Shown here in pieces: positions 46,170 to 57,401 of a stretch of DNA of 64,000 nucleotides (its first letter is position 1; each line of letters begins with the position of its first letter). This DNA comes from Bactericera cockerelli (taxonomy: Eukaryota > Arthropoda > Insecta > Hemiptera > Triozidae): the NCBI GenBank assembly GCA_024516035.1, contig CM044957.1, forward strand, positions 16,998,564-17,062,563. The letters run 5' to 3'. The notes under the pieces were generated by a model that made no database searches, was not told the origin of the DNA, and was given only the letters and a program-made list of their open reading frames with translations. The position numbers and the translations under genes were made by a program.

Positions 46170-47376
46170 GTGGGTTCTACAAGTTCAGTTTTATGCTGCA
46201 ATATTGTCATTGTATATGGTTGACACTTGATGTTCTTGCTGTAGCCATGCATAGACTAATTGTACCTAGTCTCCTAGTCAATACCTAACATCAACATTTT
46301 GCAGAAACACAGCTAATTTGATCTCTTAATTAACTGATATTTTTTTTTACAATAATATAATCCATGATATCTGAGGCATTTTATTTTTATCTATTGCACC
46401 ATTATAAATTTATTAAACCTAGCATTCCATCAATTACATATTTTGTTGACTGATGAAAATCTGTTATCTTCATTAGCCCAGGCAAATTAGTGCTCTAGCG
46501 GCAAAAAATTGCTCAATAGCTGGAAATCGTTTTAAACCCTTAAAGGGGTCCTGAATAATGGGTATATGAGTTTGCGACGGATTTTAGGTTGTGCTTCCGA
46601 GTTTAGGGCCTAAAGAGTGCAAATTTTTTGCACTTCTTTTAAAATTGCGCTTATAACTCAAAATGTATTTATTCTACAGAAAATTTTAATCAGTTCTTAT
46701 CTAAGGAGCATAAAATTATGCATCTAGTGACGTTTGAATCATTAAAATAAGTTAAGCCGTTCAGCCACAATCGCTACTCAAAGATGGGTGATTTTTTCAA
46801 ACATAGCTCAAATTTTGAAAATTCTCAACTTTTAACGCCTGTAAGTCAAAAAGGACTGCACCAATTGAAAAATTTAATAGAATCGAACTTGTAAAAATGT
46901 AATTTTAAGTAAAATACTGTTTGAAATTTGAAATTTGCTTACTCCAGTGCTGAGATATGAATTTTTAACCGAAAGAGTTCCTAGCGCCAAATTTTCGCTA
47001 AGGCAGTGCAACGCAAAAAACTTCGTCTGAACTCTAAAATTATCACATTCTTGCAACTTTTCAAGCAAAACTGAACGTTGGGTGGAAGAGATTGCCATAG
47101 GCAATAACCCCGCCCTTTAGTTATGACATATGTTTTCAAATATTTTCTATTCTTTTTCATTTTTATTGTATATATTGTTTTTTTCATTTTTTCACTTTTA
47201 AAATTATTATTTATATGTACATAATGTCCTTTTGTATCTAATAAAGAATTATATAATAATAATAACGTTTTCTACTGAATTCAGTCGAATAGGTAGTTTA
47301 AAATTTTGAGAAACTTGCACTGAATTTTACTAAGATCTTTTTATTGAACATGTGATTTGAAGACAGCAGGCACACT

Positions 47377-47905
47377 ATGGAGGATGTAACTTGTTTAATA
47401 TGCGGGAACATTTTGCAAGAAGGAGCGGATAGAGGAATATTAAAAGATAAGTCACTTCGAACGTTCATTGAGGCCATCACACGTGGTTACAGACTCAGAA
47501 ATCTGTTATACTTCACGAGAAGTGTCGCAAAGGTGTCTACACGAAGGAGTCAAACATTGTAAAGGCCGGAAAAGAAGCAGAAAACGGAAGCCGTGTGACA
47601 AGAGGCCGTGAGGAAATACCAAAATTCAACTTTAAGGAGCTCTGCTTCTGCTGTGGAAAAAGCTTCCTCTTCATAGACGTGAAACAGTGCGTGAAATTCA
47701 GACACAAGAAATAATGCAAAAAATTAAGGGTTCTGCAATTGCCAGAGGAGATGAAATGGGGGCGGTGGTATTGCGTAGGATGGCAACTGAATCAGACCTC
47801 GCAGCCGCTGAAGGCAAGTGCGATTCTTGTCGTGGTATGTTCTTTAATTCACGCCCATCTATGGATCCTGATGCAGCTCAAGGTATATCTGGACGAAGGG
47901 AGTGA
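47377..47905 (+). pseudogene. Cys-rich repeat-encoded protein, left-arm copy
   Basis: MEDVTCLICGNILQEGADRG, then ILKDKSLRTFIEAITRGYRL, then after frame changes GSRVTRGREEIPKFNFKELC, FCCGK, and finally GDEMGAVVLRRMATESDLAA with AEGKCDSCRGMFF. The CxxC and CxxCGK pairs suggest zinc binding. The last block resembles the DLVAAExKYHxxC segment common in transposon-linked proteins of animals. Frameshifts break the copy. The right-arm copy on the reverse strand at about 48990-49650 is also broken. Confidence 0.55.
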
Positions 47906-48596
47906 ATTAATATAGTAACTGGGGCTTTGAAGCCGAAAGACCTAAGTTTCCCAGTTACTGGGGTTTAACGAAGAAAAGGCCGCTGGTTCAATAACGCTAC
48001 TACGAAAGGTGTAGGTATTAAAGAGTATTAAATTTACACGGAAAGATAAAAGGAAGAAATAAACTACTACTATGAAATGAGATTGGATGGTCTTACCTTG
48101 AGTACTTGTACCAAGTACTTACGCCTTTAGAAGCGGATCAAAGGTGGTAGATCGAGGAAGGAGAGAAGACGTACCATGACCACTGATTGTTACAATCTGA
48201 ACGAGGCATTGTCGTTCCCAATCTATCGTACTGAATCTCTGGCTTTCTTTGTAAGATCATAGGATATGCCTATCATCTGATATCGAAGTGTTATCTCTAA
48301 CAGTTAGGGGCGTAGAGATCGAGTGATATGCGCGGGGTAAGTTTGGAGGCAATTCAAACTGGAGTCACATGGCGTGAACAGGGAGAGTTCGCTCAAACTG
48401 GTCACTAGTGGGATTGATTTCACCTCCAGTATGGAGGTTCTAGGTACTAACGACTTCTTAGGAGTGAAGCACTGAATAGTTGAATACCCCCCCATGTCCC
48501 CCCATAGCATGGAACGTATCATGGCCTTATCATCACTAAAAATTCATTAACTCAATTCGTATATGACAACGCCGATATAAACATGGATACCATTGA

Positions 48597-48881
48597 GCGC
48601 GCGATTAGCTCAGTGGTTAAGCACTCGCTTGCCATGCGGAAGGTCCCGGGTTCGAACCCCCGCGCCGACAAAAATTTGTATTCTTAATTTGGTAAGGGAT
48701 AACTTCCGGTGCGCTCGTGTTGACCCAGCACCTAAATGGGAAGTATTGTGTCACTTCTCGCCCATCAGAGGGGAGGCATACTACGGGATGGGCAGGCTAC
48801 AACACAGACCACAAGCGTCTACAGTAGCTCCTGTTTCATGGCTACGAAATAAAAAAGGCTGTGAAACACTCATCTTTTTTA

Positions 48882-48914
<33 letters not shown>

Positions 48915-48915
48915 T
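48597..48915 (+). repeat. tRNA-Gly-like SINE with poly(A) tail
   Basis: GCGCGCGATTAGCTCAGTGG, CTTGCCATGCGG (GCC in the anticodon position) and GGGTTCGAACCCCCGCGCCG form a recognisable tRNA head. The body (GTGCGCTCGTGTTGACCCAG, GAGGGGAGGCATACTACGG, CTACAGTAGCTCCTGTTTCA) and a ~30-base A-run follow. A second copy is at 55100-55447. Because both share the tail it is a SINE, not a tRNA gene. Confidence 0.85.
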
Positions 48916-48939
48916 GATGGCCATGATACGTTCTATGCC

Positions 48940-48962
48940 ATGGGGGGGGGGGGGGGGGGGTC
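48940..48962 (+). repeat. Poly-G run of about 20
   Basis: An uninterrupted G-run directly after CATG, near the centre of the inverted-repeat element, opposite CCCCCCCATGTCCCCCCATA at about 48487. The length is likely unstable. Confidence 0.8.
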
Positions 48963-49274
48963 TAAGATATGGAGGTTAGTACCCAGAACCTCCATATCTT
49001 TTCCACAGTAGAAGCAGAGCTCCTTGAAGTTGAATTTTGGTATTTCCTCACGGCCTCTTGTCACACGGCTTCCGTTTCTTGCTTCTTTTTCGGCCTTTAC
49101 AGTGTTTGACTCCTTTGTGTAACACTTCTCGTGAAGTATAACAGATTTCTGAGTCTGTAACCACGTTTCTTCTCCTGCTGTCCTGAACCCATCATTTCTT
49201 CTCCTGCTGTCCTCAATGAACATTCGAAGTGACTTTTCCTTTAATATTCCTCTATCTTTTCCTTTAATATGTTG

Positions 49275-49560
49275 TAGTCACTGTAGCCGAGTGAATTAGC
49301 GCGCTAGGCATTTCACTCATGGTGACCTGGGTTCTATTCCCAGCGGGATGGGATTTTTTCTGCTCTGTACTTGGATGTTCGGGGTCCACTCATACTTCGT
49401 GAGTCGTGAGGAAAAAAGAGTAGCTGCTTTGATATGAAGCAGCGACCAGTGGCTGAATCATAGGCACAAAAATAATACAAGATATTGTAAATTAAACTGG
49501 CAAAGTTCTCTGATTCTGCGCTACCCACTAAAATTGTGACATAACAACACAAAGAAAATG
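49275..49560 (+). repeat. SINE, GTAGCCGAGTGAATTAGCGC head
   Basis: Class-II-tRNA-like A box (GTAGCCGAGTGAATTAGC), B box GGGTTCTATTCCCAG, and body CTGCTCTGTACTTGGATGTT, GGGGTCCACTCATACTTCGT, TAGCTGCTTTGATATGAAGC. It has inserted in the right arm of the inverted-repeat element. Confidence 0.8.
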
Positions 49561-50887
49561 CATTTTTATTATTATATTATTAATATTCCTTCTTGCACAA
49601 TGTTCCCGCATATAAAACAAGTTACATCCTCCATAGTGTGCCTGCTTTCTTGAAATCACATGTTCAGTAAAGATCTTAGTAAAACTCAGTGCAAGTTTCT
49701 CAAAATTTTAAATTACCTATCGACTAAATTCAATAGATTACGTTCAGTTTTACTTGAAAAGTTGTAAGAATGTGATAATTTTAGAGTTCAGACGAAGTTT
49801 TTTGCGTTGCACTGCCTTAGCGAAAATTTGGCGCTAGGAACTCTTTCGGTTAAAAATTCATATCTCAGCACTGGAGTAAGAAAATTTCAAATTTCAAACA
49901 GTATTTTACTTAAAATTACATTTATACAAGTTCGATTCTATTAAATTTTTCAATTGGTGCAGTCCTTTTTGACTTACAGGCGTTAAAAGTTGAGAATTTT
50001 CAAAATTTGAGCTATGTTTGAAAAAATCACCCATCTTTGAGGAGCGATTGTAGCTGAAGGGCTTAACTTATTTTAATGATTCAAACGTCATTAGACGCAT
50101 AATTTTATGCTCCTTAGATAAGAACTGAGTAAAATTTTCTGTAGAATAAATACATTTTGAGTTATAAGAGCAATTTTAAAAGAAGTGCAAAAAATTTGCA
50201 CTGTTTAGGCCCTAAACTCGGAAGCACAACCTAAAATCCGTCGCAAACTCATATACCCATTATTCTTGACCCCTTTAAGGGTTTAAAACGATTTCCAGCT
50301 ATTGAGCAATTTTTTGCCGCTAGACCCCATTTTAGCACTAATTTGCCTGGGCTAATCTGCTTCAGAGGTAAAATAAAAATCTTTTCAGGCAGTTGAAGGA
50401 TAAAATTGAATTGAAAGCTTTAAAATTTGTCTTTACACATACATACTCAATTATATATTTATATTTATCAATAAAAAAAGGGCAATCTAAATTTAGAAAA
50501 GGTCTCAAGAAGAGACTTATGTAGAAACATTTTCTCCTTTATTTCTAATTGTTTCTTTCCTTTTTTTACCCCTTTTTTACTGTCTGGTCATTTCTAACTA
50601 CATGTCAAGATCATTAAAAAAAAATAGGTTTACAAATTTTTCATACATCCTATTTGTTTGTGATGAGTAGGACTGCTGATAAAATTTATGTGACGTTAAT
50701 ATATTTTTTTTCTTCAAGAGCCAAGCAGGATACAATATTTGGCTCTCCACAGTCCTGCCCTATGTTTAATGAGAGAAATATTCAGGCTGCTTTTATCACA
50801 GTACCTTGATCATATTTCTTTTAATATTAAAAGCATAGATAGATATGTTATTTTTATTTATATAATATTATGGAGAAATAATTTCAG

Positions 50888-51281
50888 GTATTATCAATCA
50901 CATCAATGACTTGGAGGACAGAGTTTTTACAATAGAAACCATAGACAGTGCCCGTACTTCCTGCTATAGTGACAGTGAAATGAATAACAGGTGTAGTAGT
51001 AATTACAAAAGCTATTTGAACTCACCTCTTCCTGGAGGAAGTTTAACTAGAACCCCAACAAAATATGGAAAAAATAGTACCTGCCATTCTACTCCAAGTC
51101 ATGTTCCAAGCTCTAGAAAACTTCATTCTAGAGAAAATCTATCCAAATCATTCTCTCCTCAAAGAAGTGTAAATTTAAATGAAAATAAAAAATATCCTCA
51201 AGGAAAACTGCTCACTGATATTGATGATTTTTACAACATGAATAAAGCCATCAACAAACACAATGATTCTGACAATTTAGG
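50888..51281 (+). CDS. Centrobin-like protein, exon 2
   Basis: Follows AATTTCAG (50887). The first two bases complete a Gly codon. It encodes IINHINDLEDRVFTIETIDS and a long Ser/Asn/Lys-rich, probably disordered stretch (PGGSLTRTPTKYGKNSTCHS, SSRKLHSRENLSKSFSPQRS), then LLTDIDDFYNMNKAI. It ends in GG with donor GTGAGT. TP and SP pairs are candidate sites for proline-directed mitotic kinases (inference). Confidence 0.65.
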
Positions 51282-51753
51282 GTGAGTTTATCTTAACTGT
51301 ACAGTCTGTACAGCATGTTAATAATTATGTATTGACAATAAATATTCAGGAGTATATTCCTGGATATAAATGAGGTGGTGTTTACTGCCATGTAAATCCT
51401 GAAAATTGCTTCCCCACCTTTATAGGAGTGATTTTTCTTCAAAACACAAGTACCTAAAGATCTCAATTTTAACATAACCTACTAATTATGGGTGGGAATA
51501 TTGAATAAACAACACATTGAGGTTGTTTTAGAAAAACCTTTAAAATGGAAGTTAATATTTTTCATAATTTTACATTTTTCTTTCTATGAGTTTTAATATT
51601 TCCTTTAAATAAATTCTTGTATTGAATGTAAAGCAATCTGTTTTCTTTTATACAAAACAAAATTATTAAATTCAATGCAGCTCTTCCTGGCGAGGTCAGT
51701 GAGTTTTTTTTTCTTTTTCCCCCCCTCATATAATGACCAAATTTTCATTTCAG

Positions 51754-52052
51754 AACAAGCATAGAAATGGACGTTTCCAATACAGTTGAAGGTACATTAT
51801 CCAATCTGTCTACATCTCCTCTTAAAGAAAACATCTTCAGTTCAAAAGAAACATTAGATCTGCCCGCAATTGAGAAAATTCTGAAGCAAGTAGATGCCAC
51901 ACAAAAGGAATTTGAAGAAAAACTAAAGCAAAAGGAAGGAGACTTCAATTTGAATGCCAAAAGAACCTATAGCTGTGGAAGCAATATTCAATCCATACCT
52001 GATTTGAATTTTGGTCTCAGAAACTTTCAGTATGACAATGCACAGCAATCAG
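51754..52052 (+). CDS. Centrobin-like protein, exon 3
   Basis: Acceptor CATTTCAG (51753). Encodes TSIEMDVSNTVEGTLSNLST, then LPAIEKILKQVDATQKEFEE and KLKQKEGDF, a short predicted helix, and a polar tail ending QSG at donor G/GTAATT. Phases on both sides match the neighbours. Confidence 0.65.
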
Positions 52053-52239
52053 GTAATTATCATTTAGACACTAACCCCCAAAAATTTGGGGGATTTGATT
52101 TAGGTTGAGCATAATTATCATAAGACTTTGGGTTTTGCAGTTATTTATTGACCATAGTCAATAGAATAAACAAGGTAATGTAACAAGATAATAACGAATA
52201 TTTAATTAAAAACATAACTTAATTCATTAAAAAAATATT

Positions 52240-52680
52240 GGCACAGTGAGAATCGAACCTGCAACTGAGAGGTTCGAACACAAACCTTTCTTCTCTTGTA
52301 TCCACGCGCACTGCAGAGCTCTATTGGCGTGGCGTCACCTTGACATTAAACTCCCTCTCAATCAAATGATAGTTGTTTCTAAAGTAAGCTAGCACACTAA
52401 GTCCCAGGTTTGCTTCTCACTGTGGCAATATTTTTATTTGACTAATGACCTGGGTTCGATCCACAGCAGGGTAGGATTTTTTCTGCTCTGTACTTGCATG
52501 TTTGGGGTCCACTCATATTTCGCGAGGAAAATGAGTAGCTGCTTTAATGTGAGCAGCAACCAGTGGCGGAATCATAGACAAAAATAAGATTTTGGAATAT
52601 TAAAGATAAGGAAAAGTCCTATAATTCTATGTTACCCACAAAAAATGTGATAAAAAATAATAACCCCAAATTAACACATT
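52240..52680. repeat. SINE pieces in centrobin-like intron 3
   Basis: An inverse tRNA-like piece (GAATCGAACCTGCAACTG, about 52250-52330) precedes a + strand copy of the CTGCTTTAATGTGAGCAGC family (GGGTTCGATCCACAGCAGGG, CTGCTCTGTACTTGCATGTT, 52445-52680). Confidence 0.65.
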
Positions 52681-52973
52681 GATTTATTTATTATTATATT
52701 GTTTATTTGATGGACCATAGTACCATACCTAAGTCCAGAACCATAAATTCAATTGTCCTGACCATACTATCGGATTCCTCATTGAAAAATACATTAGAGA
52801 CATCCATCACTTTATTATCATAACCTACTGGAAGGATATGCCAGCCACGCCACATATTGAAACTCCCACGTAAAATCCTATGGACCAACTAGAATGTAGA
52901 AGCCCTGTAGATGATTATCATTATTATACCTGTATTTACTTCTTTTTTTAACCTGTTTTTATTTATTTTACAG

Positions 52974-53160
52974 ATAATCCAGAAGAATCTGTTTTAAAAA
53001 AACATGTAACTCCATTAGAAGAAGCTAGGGAGTCTAAAGCTAAGAGAAAGTTAGACCTCAGGGATGTTGACCTCTCATATGCAGAAGAAATGCCAACTGG
53101 TATCCAGGAGCTCTGTAGATCTAACTGTCCATCACAAGAAGTTGCTCATCATGCCACCAA
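52974..53160 (+). CDS. Centrobin-like protein, exon 4
   Basis: Acceptor TATTTTACAG (52973). Encodes DNPEESVLKKHVTPLEEARE, SKAKRKLDLRDVDLSYAEEM, then PTGIQELCRSNCPSQEVAHH and AT, ending with two bases at donor AA/GTGAGT. Charged, not clearly conserved. Confidence 0.65.
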
Positions 53161-53204
53161 GTGAGTCTCCTGTTGTTTCTCAACACATATTATAACTTAT
53201 ATCT

Positions 53205-54240
53205 ATACTTATAAAAGAGAGTTTCACTCACTGATTCATCACTGTTTCTCCGAACTGGTAAGTCCTAGGAAGCTGAAATTTGGTAGGTAGCTTTGTCTTA
53301 TAGTCTAGATGTGCAATAAGACGAGATTTTTCGAAATTCCCACTACAACACCTGCCATTGGCGAAAAAGGATTTTTTGGTTTACGGCCATGCCTCGGCCT
53401 GCAAAGCGGGCGACAGCCCGCTAGTAACTTATATTAGTAACTAATCCTTGAACTAATTAACCGAACACAGTGAGTGAGCGAAGCGGCCTCACTAAGTGAG
53501 GTTCTGTTTTAACTTGAATACTAGACGATTTTTTGGCTTACTTTTGTCTGTTTTTCTGTCTGTCTGTTCCGCGATAACTCTCGACCGGATTCTTGTTGAA
53601 ATTTAGTATACATGTTTATTGGGGTCCTAAATTTTACCTATAGTTTTTGGGCCGAATTAGGCTACTCGGGGCCAAATGGGGGCCGTTTTTGTGAAAGATT
53701 AAAACGAGTTTTCTAATTATATTGAAACAAGCAAGGCTCTAGAATTTTTGTAGAGTTGTTGAGAAAATATATTTGAGTTCAGAAGTAAAATTTAATGATC
53801 GTGAAAGCTAAGGGGGCCGCACTGTGGTAAAAAATCGAAAAAGGTCCAAAAAAAAGGGCCAGTTGATATTTTTTTAATTAAAACCTATCGAGTGGTGTAT
53901 TGAATGAAAGGTCTCGATGTCCTCATTCTTTATTGAACATTTATAATGCGATAGTTGAATCTGTGTCAGGTTTACAGTTCGCAGAACCACTAGTATTGTT
54001 TATAAATACTACAATTACTACATATAAAAAACTACGTTATTTTAATAAATAATAATAATATCGCCTTATTTATACTGCCCGATTAGGACTATGAAGTCCC
54101 ATTATTCCAGCAGTAAGCCCAAGACGTATTATTATGTGATAAAAATCCCAAATGGAGGAATACTTGTCATGTCCCCGGCTGGGTTTCGAACCCGCGACCT
54201 CTGGATTCACAGAGTGCTAACTTTACCTCTAAATTTACCG
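53205..54240. repeat. Repeats in centrobin-like intron 4
   Basis: 53205-53425 is a copy of the repeat also at 5870 and 21040 (CAACACCTGCCATTGGCGAA, GGGCGACAGCCCGCTAG). 53455-54000 is another element starting GTGAGTGAGCGAAGCGGCCT. An inverse tRNA-like piece (GGGTTTCGAACCCGCGACCT) lies at about 54178-54230. Confidence 0.6.
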
Positions 54241-54280
54241 CCAAAATAGAACAATTTTATCTTATTGTCTCCCGTTTCAG

Positions 54281-54407
54281 TATCCCTGCCAAACTACTTT
54301 CACTGAGTGAGCTCTGGAAACAGGATAGGAATGGAGAGAGTCCCTCTAAATCTTCAAACAACACTGTACTGAGACGGAAAATCGAAGAAGAAAAATATAG
54401 GAGAGAG
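54281..54407 (+). CDS. Centrobin-like protein, exon 5: entry to the coiled coil
   Basis: Acceptor CCCGTTTCAG (54280). The first base completes an Asn codon. Encodes IPAKLLSLSELWKQDRNGES, PSKSSNNTVLRRKIEEEKYR and RE. With the next exon this gives EEEKYRREHCEQLIQQLQ, parallel to human centrobin DSEHTRRKHCERHIQSLQ. This alignment, continued in the next exon, is the main ground for the name. Donor GAG/GTAAAC, phase 0. Confidence 0.7.
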
Positions 54408-54844
54408 GTAAACTTATTAGCAATTATTATGCTGGTCATCTATTTTCACTGTTAACCCTATTTTTTGTTGTCAGTGACATTCATTCGGTGACAGTGAAAA
54501 TTGAAATGTGACCAAAAACTTGAAGAAGTAGCCCAAAAAGTGGCCCTATGAATGTATTTCTTGAAACCCATCTTGTGGTGTATCAAATGAAAGATATACA
54601 TATTTTTTTCCCCCGAATGCAAAATTTACATGATATTTTACAATTTATGTATAAAATAAAACTTGGAAAGTCTCATAGTTAAAGAAATACTAGTTGTTCA
54701 TTTTTTTGTTAATCACAATTACTACTCAAAATGTTACTAAGTTGTTGTTTAACTTAGAACTTGAACAATCAACCTCCAGATTGCAAGTCCACCGCCTTAT
54801 GAATCAAAAACTTACTATTATTATTGATTGGTAGTCTGGTGTAT

Positions 54845-55045
54845 CGTGCATTGGTAGTCAAATGGTTAAGGTGCTAGTCTAGTAATCCAGATACCGTAGG
54901 GATCCATTGGTTCAAATCCCACCCAATTCATGAATTTTTCCTGATTTATTGGAGTATGTAACCACAATAATAAGACTCTCAGGGTTAGGTGGTAGAAAAT
55001 GTTTTGAGCAATTACCTCGCCTGGTGGTTAACTTCCCCTAAAGAG
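54845..55045 (+). repeat. tRNA-derived SINE, second copy of the 40972 family
   Basis: TTGGTAGTCAAATGGTTAAG, CTAGTAATCCAG, GGTTCAAATCCC, then AGGGTTAGGTGGTAGAAAAT. Confidence 0.8.
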
Positions 55046-55099
55046 TGTTACAGTCGAACCTGCATATAAGCAAACAATTTACATGTCTATAAGGGAAAA

Positions 55100-55447
55100 T
55101 AACCTCTTCGTAAGAGAAATCTGGATATCCGCATGGCAAGCGGGTGCTTGCCATGCGGATTATCTAATATAATATATAAAAGGTCCCGGGTTCGATCCCC
55201 CGTGCCGACAAAATTTTGTATTCTTAATTTGGTTACAATTGATTGTAAGGGATACCTTCTGGTGCGCTCGTGTTGACCCAGCACCTAATTGGGAAGTATT
55301 GTGTCACTTCTCGCCTATCAGAGGGGAGGCATACTACGGAATGGGCAGGCTACAACACAGACCACAAGCGTCTACAGTAGCTCCTGTTTCATGACTACGA
55401 AATAAAAAAGGCTGTGAAACACTCATCTTTAAATAAATAAAAAAAAT
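55100..55447 (+). repeat. tRNA-Gly-like SINE, rearranged head
   Basis: Same body as 48597-48915 (GTGCGCTCGTGTTGACCCAG, GGAGGCATACTACGGAATGG). The head is broken, with CTTGCCATGCGGAT partly duplicated inversely as ATCCGCATGGCAAG just before it. It ends in AAATAAATAAAAAAA about 50 bp before the acceptor array. Confidence 0.75.
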
Positions 55448-55489
55448 CCGATCCCTGGAGTTCTGATACATCCAGGTTTGACTGTATTA

Positions 55490-56696
55490 TTATCATTGGT
55501 GCAGCACTGCGAGCAACTGATCCAGCAGCTACAGTTCCTTATTATTATTATTGGTGCAGTACTGCGAGCAGCTGATCCAGCAGCTACAGTTCCTTATTAT
55601 TATTATTGCTGCAGCACTGCGAGCAACTGATCCAGCAGCTACAGTTCCTTATTATTATTATTGGTGCAGCACTGCGAGCAACTGATCCAGCAGCTACAGT
55701 TCCTTATTATTATTGCTGCAGCACTGCGAGCAACTGATCCAGCAGCTACAGTTCCTTATTATTATTATTGGTGCAGCACTGCGAGCAACTGATCCAGCAG
55801 CTACAGTTCCTTATTATTATTGCTGCAGCACTGCGAGCAACTGATCCAGCAGCTACAGTTCCTTATTATTATTATTGGTGCAGCACTGCGAGCAGCTGAT
55901 CCAGCAGCTACAGTTCCTTATTATTATTATTGGTGCAGCACTGCGAGCAGCTGATCCAGCAGCTACAGTTCCTTATTATTATTGCTGCAGCACTGCGAGC
56001 AGCTGATCCAGCAGCTACAGTTCCTTATTATTATTATTATTGGTGCAGCACTGCGAGCAGCTGATCCAGCAGCTACAGTTCCTTATTATTATTATTGGTG
56101 CAGCACTGCGAGCAACTGATCCAGCAGCTACAGTTCCTTATTATTATTATTATTGGTGCAGCACTGCGAGCAACTGATCCAGCAGCTACAGTTCCTTATT
56201 ATTATTATTGGTGCAGCACTGCGAGCAGCTGATCCAGCAGCTACAGTTCCTTATTATTATTATTGGTGCAGCACTGCGAGCAGCTGATCCAGCAGCTACA
56301 GTTCCTTATTATTATTATTGGTGCAGCACTGCGAGCAACTGATCCAGCAGCTACAGTTCCTTATTATTATTATTGGTGCAGCACTGCGAGCAGCTGATCC
56401 AGCAGCTACAGTTCCTTATTATTATTATTGGTGCAGCACTGCGAGCAGCTGATCCAGCAGCTACAGTTCCTTATTATTATTATTATTGGTGCAGCACTGC
56501 GAGCAGCTGATCCAGCAGCTACAGTTCCTTATTATTATTATTATTGGTGCAGCACTGCGAGCAGCTGATCCAGCAGCTACAGTTCCTTATTATTATTATT
56601 GGTGCAGCACTGCGAGCAGCTGATCCAGCAGCTACAGTTCCTTATTATTATTATTGGTGCAGCACTGCGAGCAGCTGATCCAGCAGCTACAGTTCC
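55490..56696 (+). repeat. Tandem array of 22 units spanning a 3' splice site
   Basis: Each unit has an intronic part, (TTA)n then TTGGTGCAG or TTGCTGCAG, and 34 nt of exon starting CACTGCGAGCAGCTGATCCA and ending CAGTTCC. I counted 22 copies. Unit lengths are 52, 55 or 58 bp depending on the number of TTA triplets, so every unit is 1 modulo 3. Variants are AGCAACTG or AGCAGCTG, GGTGCAG or GCTGCAG (units 3, 5, 7, 10), and GCAGTACTGC in unit 2. The last copy runs into the true exon at 56697. Confidence 0.95.
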
Positions 56697-56896
56697 GTCT
56701 GCTGGAGGAGCAGGAGAAGGTGGCGGTGGCAGTGAGGGTGGACGGGGAGAAGGACAGAGCTATCAGAGCCCTGCAGGGGGGCTGGGCCCAGCTGGTGACG
56801 CACTGGAGAGAGATAGAAGAGCAGAGACACGAGCTCACCAATCAGTTGCTCACGGAGAAGCAAGAGAGACAGAACGAGGTGCACGAGCTCAACAAG
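56663..56896 (+). CDS. Centrobin-like protein, exon 6: conserved coiled coil
   Basis: Starts at the last of 22 tandem acceptors (TTGGTGCAG ending 56662) because only this one keeps the frame (78 codons, phase 0 on both sides). Encodes HCEQLIQQLQFRLLEEQEKV, AVAVRVDGEKDRAIRALQGG, WAQLVTHWREIEEQRHELTN and so on. Human centrobin has HCERHIQSLQTRVLELQQQL and AVAVAADRKKDTMIEQLDKT, LARVVEGWNRHE here. The exon is GC-rich, unlike exons 1-5. Confidence 0.75.
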
Positions 56897-56939
56897 GTAA
56901 GGATTTGTGTTTCTAACAGTTGATAAGTTATATTTTAGA

Positions 56940-57230
56940 CTTCTGACGAAACAAGTTTTCTTGTTCCATGATAACGCTCGCCCCTACTCGGCTCGAAAGA
57001 CTCGAGATCTCCTTAATTCATTCAGATGGGAAGTTTTTAGCCACCCACCATATTCACCTGATCTGGCATCAAGTGACTTATTTCCCCATCTGAATGTTCA
57101 TTTGGAAGGGAAAAGCTTCCGAAACGACGCGACGACGAGCTCAAGACCGCTGTCCGTGCTTGGTTGGACCTCTCGTTTGGACACTCAGTTTTTCAAGGAG
57201 GGTATATATAAATTGCTCCCCCGGTTCTAA
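56940..57230 (+). pseudogene. mariner-type transposase fragment in intron 6
   Basis: LFHDNARPYSARKTRDLLNS, FRWEVFSHPPYSPDLASSD match the second and third catalytic regions of a mariner-like transposase (HDNARPHxA and HPPYSPDLAPSDYHLF). Small deletions then shift the frame; ELKTAVRAWLD follows in another frame. It belongs to a different mariner lineage from the element at 36288. Confidence 0.85.
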
Positions 57231-57401
57231 AAATGCATTGATCGAGCTGGGAATAATGTAGAAAAATGATAGGATTCTACTGAACACAATACAATAAAAT
57301 ATGTTGAATTTGTTGTTGAATTTTTCATAGCGTAGACCTTATTTTTGAGACGCCCCTCGTATTGTCAGTCTAATATACTAGATATTTCACTTCTTCCCTA
57401 G

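Larger units (their letters stand above)
46470..50370. mobile_element. Inverted-repeat element encoding a Cys-rich protein
   Basis: The left arm (46470 to about 47690) and right arm (about 48960-50370) are inverted copies, from GCCCAGGCAAATTAGTGCT to the coding region. The left arm contains a non-LTR tail at about 47080-47275. The right arm contains a SINE at 49275-49560. The centre carries another SINE with poly-A tail (48597-48915). Near the centre GATAAGGCCATGATACG-type words face each other on both sides of the SINE (about 48505-48535 and 48915-48945). Confidence 0.8.
46170..50887. other. Centrobin-like gene, intron 1 (4.7 kb, repeat-filled)
   Basis: The intron holds a 3.9-kb inverted-repeat element with nested SINEs. 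After 50370 it is AT-rich with nothing recognised. Confidence 0.6.

Noticed and set aside
48597..48670. Possible true tRNA-Gly gene
   Set aside because: The same head with the same 250-bp body and A-tail occurs at 55100, so it is a SINE.
55490..56696. Regular array with conserved 34-nt blocks suggested a CRISPR-like layout
   Set aside because: The 'spacers' are all the same (TTA)n-GGTGCAG sequence and the block is coding exon start. The host is an animal.
56599..56916. Open frame of 105 codons rich in Gly/Glu/Ala through exon 6
   Set aside because: Wrong frame of the exon; the centrobin-like frame (HCEQLIQQLQ) is supported by homology and phase.
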